Positions 1-16,112 are shown, counted from the stretch's first letter. The stretch: 62,000 nucleotides of DNA from Zygnema cylindricum (GCA_037447655.1 JBBHKE010001969.1:1-62000); one strand, 5' to 3'. Made by a program: numbers and translations. Notes: generated from the sequence alone by a model not told the origin.

Positions 1-125
1 GAGAGGGAGAGGGAGAGGGAGAGGGAGAGGGAGAGGGAGAGGGAGAAATAGGGCAAGCGTGGGAGAGGGAGAAGAGGAAGAGGGGGGACGAAGCAGAGAG
101 AGAGGGAGAGGGAGGCAAAGAGAAA
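1..125. repeat. GAGAGG hexamer microsatellite
   Basis: Nearly perfect (GAGAGG)n at the left edge, decaying into AG-rich DNA. It lies in an intron of the minus-strand LYSA gene, so the transcript would carry a polypyrimidine tract. Confidence 0.9.
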
Positions 126-149
126 ATTTTACTTATGCATACATGTCTA

Positions 150-4370
<4,221 letters not shown>

Positions 4371-4440
4371 GGCTGGATCCAGAGAATCTGTGCAAAAAAA
4401 TAAAAGAAATCAATGGAATTCTCGAACCGATTTGAACTAA

Positions 4441-4636
4441 ATAGAGGATTTTTTAGGATTTTTTAGGGTTTCTTTTCGGGTTTTTGTTGTGATTTAGTTC
4501 TATTTGCTGTTCGACTGTTTCTGAAAATCAGTTCTGGATGCAGTATAGATCCGCGATTCCGTGCGAAAATCGTGCAGTTTTGACGCACTTCTGTATATCT
4601 CAATCTTTATAGGGAATTTTCAGCCGTCCGAATCAT
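4441..4636. other. Upstream region of LYSA
   Basis: About 200 bp between the LYSA start and the first transposon-like element, presumably 5' leader and promoter. I see no convincing TATA box or other site. Confidence 0.4.
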
Positions 4637-5213
4637 AGTTCAAAAGTAGGTGAAACTGTGAAAGTAGGCCCATACAATATGCCTATTGTACGCAAAACAT
4701 ACAATATGGCCTTAAGACCCATATTGTATTGGTCGCAAAATGAAAAATAATAGTAACAGGGTTGAGTTGCACATCGATCGATAGAGAATTAAACGTCATG
4801 TCTAAATTTTGAAAAACATTCAGACAAAATTTTTTGTTTCTGTGAGTTTCGAGGTATTTTTTATTGAAACCGTCAGATTTGGACGATCGGACGGTCGCTG
4901 ATAAAAGTAGCAATCTAAGAAGATCACATGAAAAGTCCATAACACAACTTACGATAGGACTTACGTCCGCGTTTTATTTTTTTTCCCGGTTTTTTTTCCC
5001 GCGGAATGTCATCCTACGACCTACGCCGTGTCAGTTCGCTAAAAAAAATCGTCCGGCGGCGTGCGCTGTACTACGATGATACGGCATATTCGTGCGTTCG
5101 TACAAGAGTGTGCACAACGCACACACATACAGTATGCCTACTCTGCGCGAGTTTTGTGCCAAGTTTTGTGCGCCTACCAAAGGCCTACCATAAAAACGCC
5201 TACTTTTGAACCA
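4637..5213. mobile_element. Putative TIR element, CATAGTTCAAAAGTAGG ends
   Basis: The left end reads CATAGTTCAAAAGTAGGTG and the right end, reversed, CTATGGTTCAAAAGTAGGCG: inverted ends of about 19 bp, 575 bp apart. No transposase is visible and the target duplication is unclear because another element abuts on the right. Confidence 0.55.
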
Positions 5214-6217
5214 TAGTTGTTCACGGCGATTAGTGCGAACGTACCGTACGCGACGAATTATACGTAACAAACGCATTGAACCTTTTGATCAAATCGTAAA
5301 AAATCGTTAATGAATTTCCTTCCGTACTATTCCGTACATAAAAAAAAAAAAAAACTATTACATATAACGCAGTTTGCAAGTCTTTTCAGTTAAATGAGCG
5401 GTAAAACAATAAACCCTTTATATTTTTATCACACACGATCTCAGTATTGAAACTTTTTCACCAACCGGTAGTCCAGTCGTCCACCTTAGGATACGCTGCG
5501 GACGCGACATACCTAGGTTTGAATGTCACGAAGGTAAAATTTTATGAAATTTCGCTAGGTTCGAATGTCACAAAGGTAAAATTTTGTGAAATTTCGTCTG
5601 TCCGAGCCTATCTGACAGACAGACATGGCCGCCTTCTGTCTGCCTTCTTTCTCTATCTCGCAGACAGCGCATTACTCCAAAAAAAAAAATACAGACCAAG
5701 AACTAATGACATTTACCCACTCCTCTCCTCGATTTCTGGGCATGATTGCTTTTGTCGAAGTCCGGAGGCGAGGATAGTCAAAAGCTTGGGAGGGAGGAGG
5801 GTAGGATATGGGGAAGCGGCTTCCTCGCGGTTACGTTTTCAATGTTCCATGGCGTCTTCTTTCAAAAAAAATTGAAGAAGACGCCTGTACAAATTTCAAA
5901 TTGAACGCGCGAAATTATCGTGACGTTCAACGTCTCTTTTCGAAAATGTCCGTACATTTTCGATTCTAAAACGTACAACTTCCGTGGTATTTCTGTTCAG
6001 TTCACTAAACAGAAAGTACCAATAACTACGACGCATATTTCCCGTTTTATTCCGTACATATCCGTAAAACAATTTTCAGTTACAGTAATTTGTTTACAGG
6101 TTTCCGTAAATACTTCAGTTTCAGTTTACAGTAGACGTTTTTTAACGATTTTTTCAAAAGTCACGAATTATACGTTTCAATCGTAAAAAAGGAAAAAATC
6201 GTGCGATTTTAACAACT
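5212..6217. mobile_element. CATAGTTGTTC-ended TIR element, copy 1
   Basis: Starts CATAGTTGTTCACGG and ends TTTTAACAACTATG. Interior blocks (ATCGTTAATGAATTT, a TGGCGTCTTC ... GAAGACGCC inverted pair, AACGTCTCTTTTCGAAA, CCGTACAT words) recur in the same order in the copy at 6672-7972. A 43-bp tandem duplication lies at about 5512-5597. No recognisable coding sequence: a non-autonomous TIR element of unassigned superfamily. Confidence 0.6.
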
Positions 6218-6671
6218 ATGTTTTGAACTATGGTCTGAATCGACAATTCTTGGAAGCATCTTAATGAGAACCTGCTATTCTGTTAAGAACATCTGAACCG
6301 TTAGATTCTCAGAGCACATGACGCGATATTAGCGTAGTACATCGTGGCCGCTAATCTACTAGTTAGGGCGCTTTCTGTCTCCTATCATCTGTACCGTCAA
6401 ATTTTCAGAGTACATAACACGTGAAAATTATAAATAAGTACAATAAAAAATTGAGCCGTTGATTCTGAAATACCGTACTTCATCAAGCTATTGGCTAATG
6501 TGACTTCTTACACGTTTTGCATCCACCGTCATCAAAAGTCAGGGTTGAAGGCATAGTTCATAATTCATATGTCTGAAAATAATTGGAAACACTATATGGG
6601 TTTTATATGCATATTATATGGCTGGATTTGCGTATAGTACACATATAGTACGAAGAAATTATATGTAGTAT

Positions 6672-7972
6672 TTCCATAGTTTTAAAACTCATTTTACGCA
6701 CGATTCAAACGCGCTTACAATACGTAGAAACTGGAGAGGTCGATTTGAAAAAATCGTAAAAACCATTAATGAATTTTTGTCCATAAAATTTCGTACATAT
6801 AAAAAAATTGAATTGAACATGTACCGCATTGGGCGTTTTCCGTTCAACGAGCGGTAGAAAATTTTAATTATTTATATAACTATCCCACCCAGTGCTTGAA
6901 TCGGAACATCTATATCAATTGGTTTCCGAAGACGTCTTTCAGGGTGGTACTCCCATAGCACATTCTCACCGGAAATTAATTCACTTTCGCAACAGACAGG
7001 CGTTCGAATAATGTACGACTTTCCGAGCACCGATTTGTTGTTCTGTCACTTTCGCAACAACCAAGCGTTCGAAAAATGTACTACTTTTCGAGCACCAACT
7101 TTGTTGTTCTCGGAAGTTCCCAAAAAACCGTACAATAGAACTTCCTCATAATATTTAAGGATATTAAAGTCGGGTTGCGGTTGCGTCTTTCTTTGAAACT
7201 GGCCAACGGTAAATCCAAAAGCTGACGAAGCGAAAACAACATCCGAACGGCTATTTCATTGTTTTCGTGCAAAAAAAATAGTCATACTTTGAACCAAGTT
7301 TTTTAAACTGCAAGTTTGTTTTCGCGCCTATGTTTGATGACGTCGAAGCGTGTGACGTGTCACAGGACACCTTCAATCAGAGTTTGGTGCCAAAATTTTG
7401 GTGTGAACAAGACCCGTATTCCAATGAGTTATGGGAAAATCATCGGAATGGGCAAAAAGTTACAAATGCTCTGATGGGAATAGGCTATCAGAATCTATAG
7501 GACCACGTTCGAATCCTGGACAATATTTCCTTTTTGTCATAATAATATTGTCGTGGCGTATGTAATGGCGTCTTCCTTCAAGATTCGCTTTCAAGTTTTC
7601 ATAGCGACTTCTTTTCAAAAATTTGAAGAAGACGTCCGTACACATTTTGAACTTACTGGGCGCAAATAGCGTGACGCCGCAACGTCTCTTTTCGAAATTG
7701 TCCGTAGATGTAGGATAAAATTCCGTACATATTCGTGAACAATTTGTTCAGTTTACATAACAGAAAATACCGATACGTGCATCGTATCTTGTCGTCAACT
7801 TTCGTACAATTTACGTAAAAAACCGTACAGTTACCATGATTTGTCTATAGGTCACCGTAAATTGCCCGTTTAAATTTACAATTCACGTTTTTTGCATTTT
7901 TTTCAAAAGTCATGTATAATACGTAGTAATTGGAAAAAATGAAAAAGTCGCGCGATTCGAACAACTATGAGT
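6672..7972. mobile_element. CATAGTTGTTC-ended TIR element, copy 2
   Basis: Begins CCATAGTTTTAAAACTCATT, continues with CATTTTACGCACGATTCAAA, and ends CGCGCGATTCGAACAACTATG. It is a longer (1.3 kb) relative of copy 1. Its left 280 bp are also nearly repeated at 20336-20610. No transposase recognised. Confidence 0.6.
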
Positions 7973-8295
7973 ATTTCCAATCGTTCTCGCTTATTTGACG
8001 ACGGTTCAAGGTGTGCTTAGGGCCGCCCAGTTTTAGTGTGTAGAGTGTAGGAATGAAGGTCTGAAGCCTTGTACTTTGAGGGCTAGAAATTGTCATAATT
8101 TTCAATCATCGTTGTGAGTACACTATTAAATGTACATATGTTTAATTCCCAGATTGTCCTTGTTTGAAATAGTGTTTACTGCCAACTTTCGGTCTCTCTA
8201 TTTCTATTTGAAATCCTGAATATTGTATTTTGTTGTTTTGTGGTTTTAAAAAGCAGGGGACTGTCGTGATTGTTACATGCGAATCTTTATAGCTA

Positions 8296-8910
8296 CACCG
8301 CGAATCGTAATTAAATTAAATAACTATAATTCGGTCGCCCTAAATTTCGACTCTATCGCCTTAATTAAAGTAAATGATTATAAAATTTTCATTATACTAT
8401 TTACGGTAAGGTTTAATTAGCGTAAAAAATTATAATATAGGTTCGTTTGAAATAGTGTGGAGTATGGACGACGTCTGACCGTGCAAAATTGTACTTTTAT
8501 AAATTAAAAGGTACAAATATTGATTTAATAAAATCGCGCTTGCACATGAAATCGCACTAAACAAAAAAATCAATCACATAAAAAAAAAGCCGTTCGCATA
8601 TCTCTCGTCCGTCGACAGCATCGTGGTCAGTGTGAACATTAACTGATATTCAGCGCGATAAATAGTACTAGCGTCATAATGACGTCAAACTATACAGACT
8701 GACATATTTTGTATTTCTACGTAATTTAGTGTTCATAATTACAGCGCGGATAATTAGTGCCGACATGACCCAATATAGAGTACTTAAATTAATTAGAGTA
8801 AAATTCCTCTGTGAAAAATATATTTTACACAAATTAGTGTTCATAACTGTAATTGTTTTTTTTTGTTTTTTTACTCTAATATTTTTTTACTCTAATTACG
8901 ATTCGCGGTG
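8296..8910. mobile_element. CACCG-family TIR element with TA flanks, copy 1
   Basis: TA followed by CACCGCGAATCGTAATTAA at the left; TTACGATTCGCGGTG followed by TA at the right; 615 bp. The left 250 bp (AATTCGGTCGCCC, GGTTCGTTTGAAATAGTGTG, CGACCGTGCAAAATTGTACTT-like words) align with the copies at 9384, 57830 and, reversed, 16941. TA flanks suggest the Tc1/mariner (Stowaway-like) superfamily. Non-autonomous. Confidence 0.75.
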
Positions 8911-9383
8911 TACACTGTACAGTAAATCAGCGTGAAGATTCGTCTCTTAGCGATTTCGAATACAATTGTACAGCAGAAAAGCTGAAGACAGCTGGAAAAC
9001 CTACAAATATTTATTATGTACACTGCAGAATCTCGAAATCTATTAATCTAGTGGATAAATTTTTGTTTTCGAAGCTAGAATCAGACTGACCAATAAAAGT
9101 TTCCGCGTAGTGGGTTTCATATTGATTCTGCCACACAATTTGCCTATTGTCAGAATATATCAGATATTTACGGATTTTACGGTTACATTCGGTGTAAGAT
9201 ATTTTGTCATTTTCGCCACGCCGGTCGCTTTTAAATGTTTTCCGTCCAAATTTTTAATGAACAAAAGTTTATAGTTTACATCTAGACAAAATTTCAGGCT
9301 GATTTGTAGAAGTCATAGAGATTCGCATGTAAACTCCCCTTAAACCAATGATGTCAATTTAAACCTCGTTAGTCCTCAAGCTA

Positions 9384-9884
9384 CACCGCGAATCGTAACT
9401 AGAGTAAATTACTCTAATTCGGTCGCTCGAAATTTCGACTCTATGACATCAAATAGAGTAGACGATTCTAATTTTTTCATTATTCTATTTAAGGTAAAGT
9501 TTAATTAGCGTTTTTTATTCTAATATAGGTTCGTTTCAATGAGTGTGGAGTACGGACGACTTCCGACCGTGCAAAATTGTACTTTATTAAGTAAAAAAGT
9601 ACAAATAATGATTTAATACAGGCCGTTTTCATGTAACGGCGTTCTAACAAACCGCGTAGTGCAAACGCCATAGTGACGATAAACTGTACGTTTTGCCAAA
9701 TTCTGTACAAATACCTTATCTACAGTAGAGGATATTAGCGTGCCAAATTAGAGTACGTAAATAAATTAGAGTAAACTTCATAGTTGAAAAAGCTCTATCA
9801 CATAAATTAGCGTTAATTACTCTAATTGCTTTTTTTAATTTTTGTACTATAATTTTTTCATTACTCTAATTACGATTCGCGGTG
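9384..9884. mobile_element. CACCG-family TIR element with TA flanks, copy 2
   Basis: 501 bp, TA-flanked, with ends CACCGCGAATCGTAACTAG and TTACGATTCGCGGTG. It lies 470 bp from copy 1 and is clearly related over the left half. Nothing coding is visible. Confidence 0.75.
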
Positions 9885-9949
9885 TACTGATATTCTGAAT
9901 CGTGGCTACTTTACTTTGGGACACAAACTAAAGCGTTTCTATACATCTA

Positions 9950-10515
9950 AAGGTAATATCGGCTACCGTTTTTTAAGGGAATTGATCACGACAGTGATTG
10001 TTTTGGTTGCGCACAGTCACTTACGTCATTTTGTAAAAAAATGTACATTTGAAGTACACACAGGTAGTGTTGGGTATCGAGGACCTATTGCCGATATTCG
10101 ATATATATCGAATTTCAGGTACCCGATAATCGGTATATCGCTTCGATATATCGAAAACCAAATTATCGCGATATATCGTCGATACATCGTATCGTTGATA
10201 TATCGAAACATAAAAAAATCAAAATTTTCATTTTTTCCAAAACCAAAGTGGGGCGATATCGTACGGTTTTCCGTACTATGACTGTACGGACACCCAAATT
10301 TTTGCGATATATATCGCGATAATTTATGTTGGTCCTGGTACGATATATCGAGGAATCTGCTCGGTCGATATTCGATATATCGAATATCGAACTTATCGCG
10401 ATATGAATTTACTCGATACCCAACACTACACACAGGTACAAATAAAGCACCCTTGACTACAAATTTGACGGTCAATCGGTTGGACAACTTTGACTTTCGA
10501 AATATCGTTGGCACA
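9950..10515. repeat. Dispersed repeat block paralogous to 19900-20095 (inverted)
   Basis: After removing the MITE at 10065-10428, this stretch matches the reverse complement of about 20095-19900, including TTGACGGTCAATCGGTTG, CTTACGTCATTTTGT and GAAGTACACACAGG. It is a further fragment of the repeat that ends with CATAGTTGTTC near 20286. The reading frames over it are not recognisable proteins. Confidence 0.6.
10065..10428. mobile_element. hAT-type MITE, 364 bp, with 8-bp target duplication
   Basis: Ends are TAGTGTTGGGTATCGA and TCGATACCCAACACTA, a perfect 16-bp inverted pair. Each side is flanked by CACACAGG (10057-10064 and 10429-10436), the 8-bp duplication expected of hAT elements. The related locus at about 19985-20010 (reverse strand) has one uninterrupted CACACAGG, i.e. 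an empty site. The interior is dense in palindromic ATATATCG/CGATATAT words. Same family as the ends at 32531 and 36415. Confidence 0.9.
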
Positions 10516-10831
10516 CTCAACGTGCATCTGGTCGTTATATTTAGGGACTATTTGCTATGTATTGATTTCAGGTGTACTTTTTCTTTATCATTGTAATGAG
10601 TAGTGAGTGAGTGAGTAGAGTTAGGAAATATATAACAAAGATGTGATCAGTGTGAGTGTGAGTGAGAATAAGTGATTATTTTGTTTTTTTTATCTATTTT
10701 TTCAGAGGATGTTGCTTATATCGGAGGGGATATTTGATTTAAGGGATGAGCTTCTTCGAACAGTACGAAGGTTTGCAATGAGAAAATGATATGCTATATC
10801 AATATCTTCTTCAAGAAATTAACTAGTTGTT

Positions 10832-11131
10832 ATGCAATATGATAGAGGGGATACTTATAGAGATATTAAAGAGAAACAAATAGGGCAAGGGTCAAACCTT
10901 TACTTTCTTCAACAAAAAGTAACAAGTAGTAGTCGACGAATAAAATGTCCATTTCGTGTTTGTGGGTACGAAAAGAATGACACATGGGAATTATCCACCA
11001 AAATACCACAACACAATCACAAAAAATCCCCACATATCATGGCACACCCGATGTGTCGACGGATGGATAACAGTGATATTGAAAAAGTTACACATTTTTT
11101 AAGTCTGGCGCAAAACCGAGGCAAGTTGTGA
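10832..11131 (+). pseudogene. FAR1-like N-terminal fragment of the MULE transposase
   Basis: A 99-residue frame. A CPFRVCGY ... W.L ... HNH pattern, with CX4C and a downstream HNH histidine pair, is characteristic of the FAR1/WRKY-GCM1-like DNA-binding domain of MULE transposases. It continues with a frameshift into the next frame at about 11128. Confidence 0.65.
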
Positions 11132-11960
11132 GCTCTTTAAGATTAGGGGATAAACCATGTTACGCCAAAGCCAAAGATATTTACAATTTACGGCTACAAA
11201 TAGGTAAACTTGAACTAAGAGGTAAATCATCTATTGTAGCTCTTATAACTGAATTAGAAACTTCAAAAATGTTCATATGTGAGTATGAGCTAGATGATGA
11301 CCATCATATCTCTCATCTTTTCATAGCTCCAAAAACATCGGTTAATATGCTAATGAGAAATCATACATGTATTTTATTAGATTGTACATACAAAACAAAT
11401 CGTTTTTAAATGCCATTATTACACGTAGTAGGTTGTCGTCGCCGAATAATAAAACTTTTAGCATATGTTTTGTCTTTTTGAGTTTAAAAAAACTAGAGGA
11501 TTATAAGTGGGCTTTGGAGCAATTAGTTAAGTTGTTTCAAAAAGACTCTTTTCCACAAGTGTGTGTAACAGGCCGTGAACTAGCATTAATCAATGCTTTG
11601 GAAATAGTATTTCCTAATGCCCAAAAACTCCTTTGTCAGTGACACATCAATAAAAATGTCGTAGCTAAATGTAAACTTGATTTTAGTGGTTCAGACGAAG
11701 AATGGGGGACCTTTTATCAAACATGGAATGAAGTTATACAAGCAAAGTCTGTGGAAGAATTTGAGGTTGTGTGGGGAAAGTGTAGCAACTTACTTTATGA
11801 CAATCAAAAAATATTGTTATATTTGGAGGATATATGGTTTCCTTGGAAATAGCGTTTTGTGAGCGCATGTGCGGACCGTTGTCTACACCTAGGTAGTAAA
11901 TCCACATCTCGGGTGGAGGGGGCTCATGCCACGTTGAAGTTTTATTTGCAAACATCTACT
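11128..11960 (+). pseudogene. MULE transposase core fragments
   Basis: Three overlapping frames (11128-11409, 11367-11642, 11677-11955) carry consecutive pieces of one MULE transposase domain: APKTSVNMLMRNHTCILLDC with the first catalytic Asp region, GRELALINALEIVFPNAQ with the conserved Asp replaced by Glu (usual pattern is T-D-x-x-x-A), and SRVEGAHATLK at the C-terminal end. Breaks between frames are frameshifts or stops. Confidence 0.75.
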
Positions 11961-13250
11961 GGTGAGTTTTTTGTTTATATATATTATTATTTTTTTACTT
12001 TTTGTATGCTCATTGTATGTTTGATTAGGTTGTGTCATCATTGTTTTTTTTTATGTATTAAAACAAGTTATTTATTCATGTGACAAGGACATGATCGTTA
12101 AGTGACCAATTAGTGTGGATTTATACATATTTGGTTTTAAAATTCGATTTTTGTTCTATATGATGATTAAATGAATGAATATTACGCACATTACTAATGG
12201 TGGTTAATCGAATCGAATATTTATAAAAATGGTTAAATGAATATTTTTTATATTAATCATGGTTGTTGATTTAATTAAATCCACACTAGTTTTAGTGTTT
12301 GAGAAAATGTCATCCATGTTGATATTGATAATTTAATGAATGAAATTTGTAGACAACATGGTGATGAAACAAATGTAAACCATTGGAGAGTACTACCCGC
12401 AATATTATTGGTGGTTGAACAAACATATTTCACGTTGATATTGATGATTGAACGAATGTAATCCACTATACCAATAATAACTAAGTTCAACCAATCTATA
12501 GTAGTAATGGTTTACTCTTATGATATGTGCATTACAAACACAATTTAGGTGTATGTGTATTTGAATTTAAAAACAAAAAATAAGTAATTTTGTTCTAGTT
12601 ACAATACAATTACATGTTATTAATTAAATGTTAGTACATGTTCCTTAGTTATTGATCAAATGACATTTTATAGTTGTTCCAACTATAGATCTATTAGTTT
12701 ATACAAAGATAAAGTGCTACTTTTTAATTGTATGTCTCACTTACTTCAAAAGTATCGCAAGTTTATGTAGGTGATTTACGTTGTGTTGTGGAGAAAATTG
12801 AAATGATGGTTACAAACCAATATCAAGAATTCAACGGAAGTATTGCATCTGATGCCGTGAGGATTCCACATTTTGTTCGAGAAACATTTTTTCCAGTTTG
12901 ACAGGTCACGTGTCAAATTTTGCGTTACAAATAGTAAGTAAATTATTTACAAGGTTTTTGGTAAAATAATTAAAATTTGTTCAGTTTCTAATAAAATTCT
13001 CTCCAAGTGAAAACAATTTTGATATTCATTTCTAAGAAAATTCTCTCTTAATGAAAGCCATTTTGTTTTTGAGTATTGTTATAATATTTACAATTAAAAA
13101 AGTGTTACAATTCTTTAAATCTTGTCTTAAACTTGAGTGTTAAAAAAAAACTTTTTTTTTCTTAACATTTGAATATATTTTAATGATTTTAATGTAGCCT
13201 TTATATTTATCACATTTTATTGTTTTTGATTTACTTTTCTCTTTACAGGT
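11960..13250. other. AT-rich interval inside the MULE relic
   Basis: Mostly non-coding; AAT/ATG-rich imperfect repeats around 12120-12480. A short coding-like piece (LRCVVEKIEMMV ... FNGSIASDAVRIPHF) lies near 12770-12900, and GTAAGT/CAG-like junctions suggest remnant introns of the transposase gene. Confidence 0.45.
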
Positions 13251-13516
13251 TAATAAAGAATATGAGCTTACCAACAAGAGTTTGGAGAGTGGTTGTGATT
13301 TGGCTCCTTGTACACATACTTTGAGGAGTACTATGGGGGTCCAATGCAGTCACTTCCTTCTCAATTTACTAAAAAAAATGAAAGCATTTTTCTACATCAC
13401 ATTGACAAACATTGGTATCTTCATCCACTTGAAATTTAGAAGATATTGAAAAAGATAAAAACTTCGAAACGCATGAAAATGGGAATTTTTCCAAACTTTT
13501 ACAAGCTTGGGAAAAA

Positions 13517-14191
13517 TTGCAAAAAAAAAAAAAATCTTGGAACGTACATTATCAAAAGTATGCAACAACCCTATTAGATAAAATTGCGAAGACAAAAATG
13601 CACCCAGTTTTTGACCCAAAAAAACGAAACGTTCGCGGTCGCCCAGTAGGCGCAAAAAAGAATATGGATTCCTCAACGAAACGGGACCCATCATGTTTAG
13701 AGCACGTGGAAAGAAAGTCATTTATTATAAAATGTTCTTTTTGTAAAAAGACGGGGCACAATTCAAGAAAATGTCCGATTATGTCAAACCAAAGTTCTCA
13801 ATCCAACGAATGGAATGGCAATGATGTTCCTCAATCAAACGAAAGGATCAACATACACAACTCTAATTTAGCAGAAGACGTGGCCAAACAAGGCTTTGAT
13901 TCAAATGAATTGGCGGGGAAGAAGGGTTCACAATCAGAAAGGATCAACATACACAACTCTAATTTCCTAGAAGACGTGGCCAAACAAGGCTTCGATTCAA
14001 ATGAATTGGCGGGGAAGAAGGGTTCACAATCGAACGAAGGGGCGACTAATGAAAACTCTCAAATGAAAGATGGCGTTGCCAAACAAAGCTCTCAATTGGA
14101 CGAAAAGGTAAACAATGGGAGTTTTAAATTCTTTGACCGTGCCTTTACATTTAACATTTTGTTTGGCAAATTTACACGATATTATGGCTAA
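13517..14191 (+). pseudogene. Zinc-knuckle linker segment of the MULE-OTU protein
   Basis: A 224-codon frame. Residues 70-90 or so contain CSFCKKTGHNSRKC, a perfect CX2CX4HX4C zinc knuckle. A Ser/Asn/Gln-rich linker follows with a tandem duplication (RINIHNSN..EDVAKQGF repeated about 96 bp apart, 13845-14035). The zinc knuckle between the Cys/His segment and the OTU domain fits transposon-derived MULE-OTU proteins. The frame leaves the OTU frame shortly before 14180. Confidence 0.6.
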
Positions 14192-14233
14192 CGGTAATTG
14201 TGGTTTTAGGGTTGTTGCATCCCAATTGTATGG
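14115..14233 (+). pseudogene. OTU cysteine-protease domain, N-terminal half
   Basis: The frame reads NLHDIMANGNCGFRVVASQL followed by YG, with the NGNCGFR catalytic-cysteine motif of OTU proteases. It breaks off exactly at the TA that starts the nested insertion. The partner half begins at 16944. Confidence 0.75.
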
Positions 14234-14235
14234 TA

Positions 14236-14451
14236 CACCGTCGATCGTATTTAGCGTGTATGTTTTTTTCGCCACTGAAAACATCTTTACTCCATACACA
14301 TTTGTCTGGTCTTAAATTTGAGACCGGCAATCGATAGCTGAGAATACAACCTTTCAATCGCAACCGTCAAATCCACAATCCGACATGTATGTACGGAGAA
14401 AAGATGTTTTAAGAGACAAAAAAGCATACACGCTAAATACGATCGACGGTG
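14236..14451. mobile_element. 216-bp CACCG-family MITE or internal end copy
   Basis: TACACCGTCGATCGTATTTA at the left is mirrored by TAAATACGATCGACGGTGTA at the right (27-bp perfect inverted ends including TACACGC). It could be a solo MITE that shares its left end with the larger insertion, or a rearranged end of it. Confidence 0.7.
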
Positions 14452-14504
14452 TACTGTACTTTCAGTACGGAATAAGGAATAGTCCTTGAAGTACGGATGG
14501 ATAA

Positions 14505-14577
14505 ATATCGGGTATCGGTAGGTCAAAAAAAGGTACATATTGGTGATCAGTAAAAGTCTACCGATACCCAACACGAG
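14505..14577. repeat. Small inverted repeat with hAT-type end
   Basis: GGGTATCGGTAGG (14509-14521) is mirrored by CCTACCGATACCC-like sequence at 14559-14571, ending CCCAACAC like the hAT-type MITE ends. Probably a deleted relative of the MITE at 10065. Confidence 0.5.
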
Positions 14578-14899
14578 TTATTACCACTTTTTGCTTGCGC
14601 CTTCGTTCTTAAAGTCGATGAAAAGTAAGTGCACGATTTGTTTAATTTTTTGTTCCTTGCGCTTAATGTTGTGCAAGACATGAGATGAAGAAGCACAATA
14701 GGTCTTTCTTCCTACACCCATTTTTCCGGATTTTTTTACCTACGCACACGTCGAGCAAAAGACAAAAACTAGCACTAGAAAGCAATAGTTGAAAAAAGTA
14801 TCTTAACAATTCGCTTTCTTGAATCATAACAAGTTTTTGACCCATGGGATGAAATAATGAGATGGGTTGTGCAAGCTCCAAGAGGGATATCTTACAACC

Positions 14900-15390
14900 G
14901 AGATAGGGAGTGAGTGTGGGAGAACGAGAGGTGAAGGGAGAGGGAATGGGATCAAGAGAGCGAGAGGAATAGGGATAAAGAAAATTAGAGGGAGATGGAG
15001 AGGGAGGGGGAGAGAGGTGAAGGAGAGGAAGAGGGAGAGGGAGATGGAGAGGGAGAGGGAGAGGGAGAGAAGGAGAGGGAGAGAAGAAGGAGAGGGAGAG
15101 GGCGAGGTCAAGGGAGAGAGAGAGAGCAACGGATATAGAGAGGGCAAGAGAGAGGGTGAAAGATAGCGAGGGGGAAAAGGCAAGGACGAGCGGGGGGGAA
15201 AAGTAAAGGGAGGGAGAGGAGGAGAGGGAGAGGGAGAGGGAGGGATAGGAAAAGGGAGAGGGCAGGGAGAAGGGAGGTAGAGAATTCCGGAGAGCGAGAG
15301 ACTGTAGTGATAGTGAGGACAAGGGTTTGCAAGATGGAAATGGAAAGGAAGCGAGCGGAGAGGGAGAGAGAGTGAGCAAGAGGTGGAGAT
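14900..15390. repeat. GA-rich low-complexity block 1 in the nested insertion
   Basis: About 490 bp of GAGAGGGA-type purine tract on the plus strand. Long Ser/Pro/Leu frames on the opposite strand are artefacts of this composition. Confidence 0.85.
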
Positions 15391-15827
15391 GGTTGACTCG
15401 CAATTAAACTCGAAATTTTTAAAATTTGTCTTCCTGCTCATATATTTTTCACCACTGATTTTCAGTTAATTCAAAAACTTCTAATCATTTGAATAAATTT
15501 TAAATCAAGTTAGAAGGTTTAATTACGGGCAAAACGCTAATCTAAAGTTACTCTCTTATCCTCAAGTTGAGTTTATAGTTTATATACTAAATATATATTT
15601 AAAAATATTTTTATTTCAGGTGATAATTTATTTTATATTCAATCCGACGTGCTTCCAAATTTTCATAAGGGTCACCAGTAATTTCCTTTAAGACTTGTTA
15701 AAATATTACTACGGATTCTCGCATTTTTTCAATACATATGAAATAACGAGCAAAAAAAAACGCAAACCTTGAAAAATTAGAATACCACCACAAAGTAAAC
15801 CTAGTGAAGAAAACAACAGACCTACAG

Positions 15828-16112
15828 GGAGGAGGAGAAAGAGAAGGAGAGAGGGGGAGGGAAGAGGGAGAGGAGGAGGGATGGGAAATGGGGGAGGGAG
15901 AGCGAGAAGGGAGAGGGAGAAGGAAAGGGAGAGACTGAGGGAGTGGGCGAGGCGAGGAGGGAGAGGGAGAAGGAAAGGGAGAGACTGAGGGAGAGGGCGA
16001 GGCGAGGAGGGATTGGCAAGTAAAGAGGGAGAGAGAGAGAGAGGAGTGAGCAAGAGAGGGAGAGGGAGAGCGAGAGGGATAGGGGAAAGAGAGGGAAATG
16101 GGGGTGGAGACA
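15828..16112. repeat. GA-rich low-complexity block 2, with a ~55-bp internal duplication
   Basis: Purine tract. GAGAAGGAAAGGGAGAGACT recurs at about 15918 and 15968, each followed by GAGGGAG.GGGCGAGGCGAGG, a direct repeat of about 55 bp. Confidence 0.85.

Noticed and set aside
7470-7540. tRNA-like B box (CGTTCGAATCCTGG) at about 7508
   Set aside because: The T-stem has a mismatch and no matching acceptor, D or anticodon arms can be drawn; a tRNA-derived SINE is not supported either.
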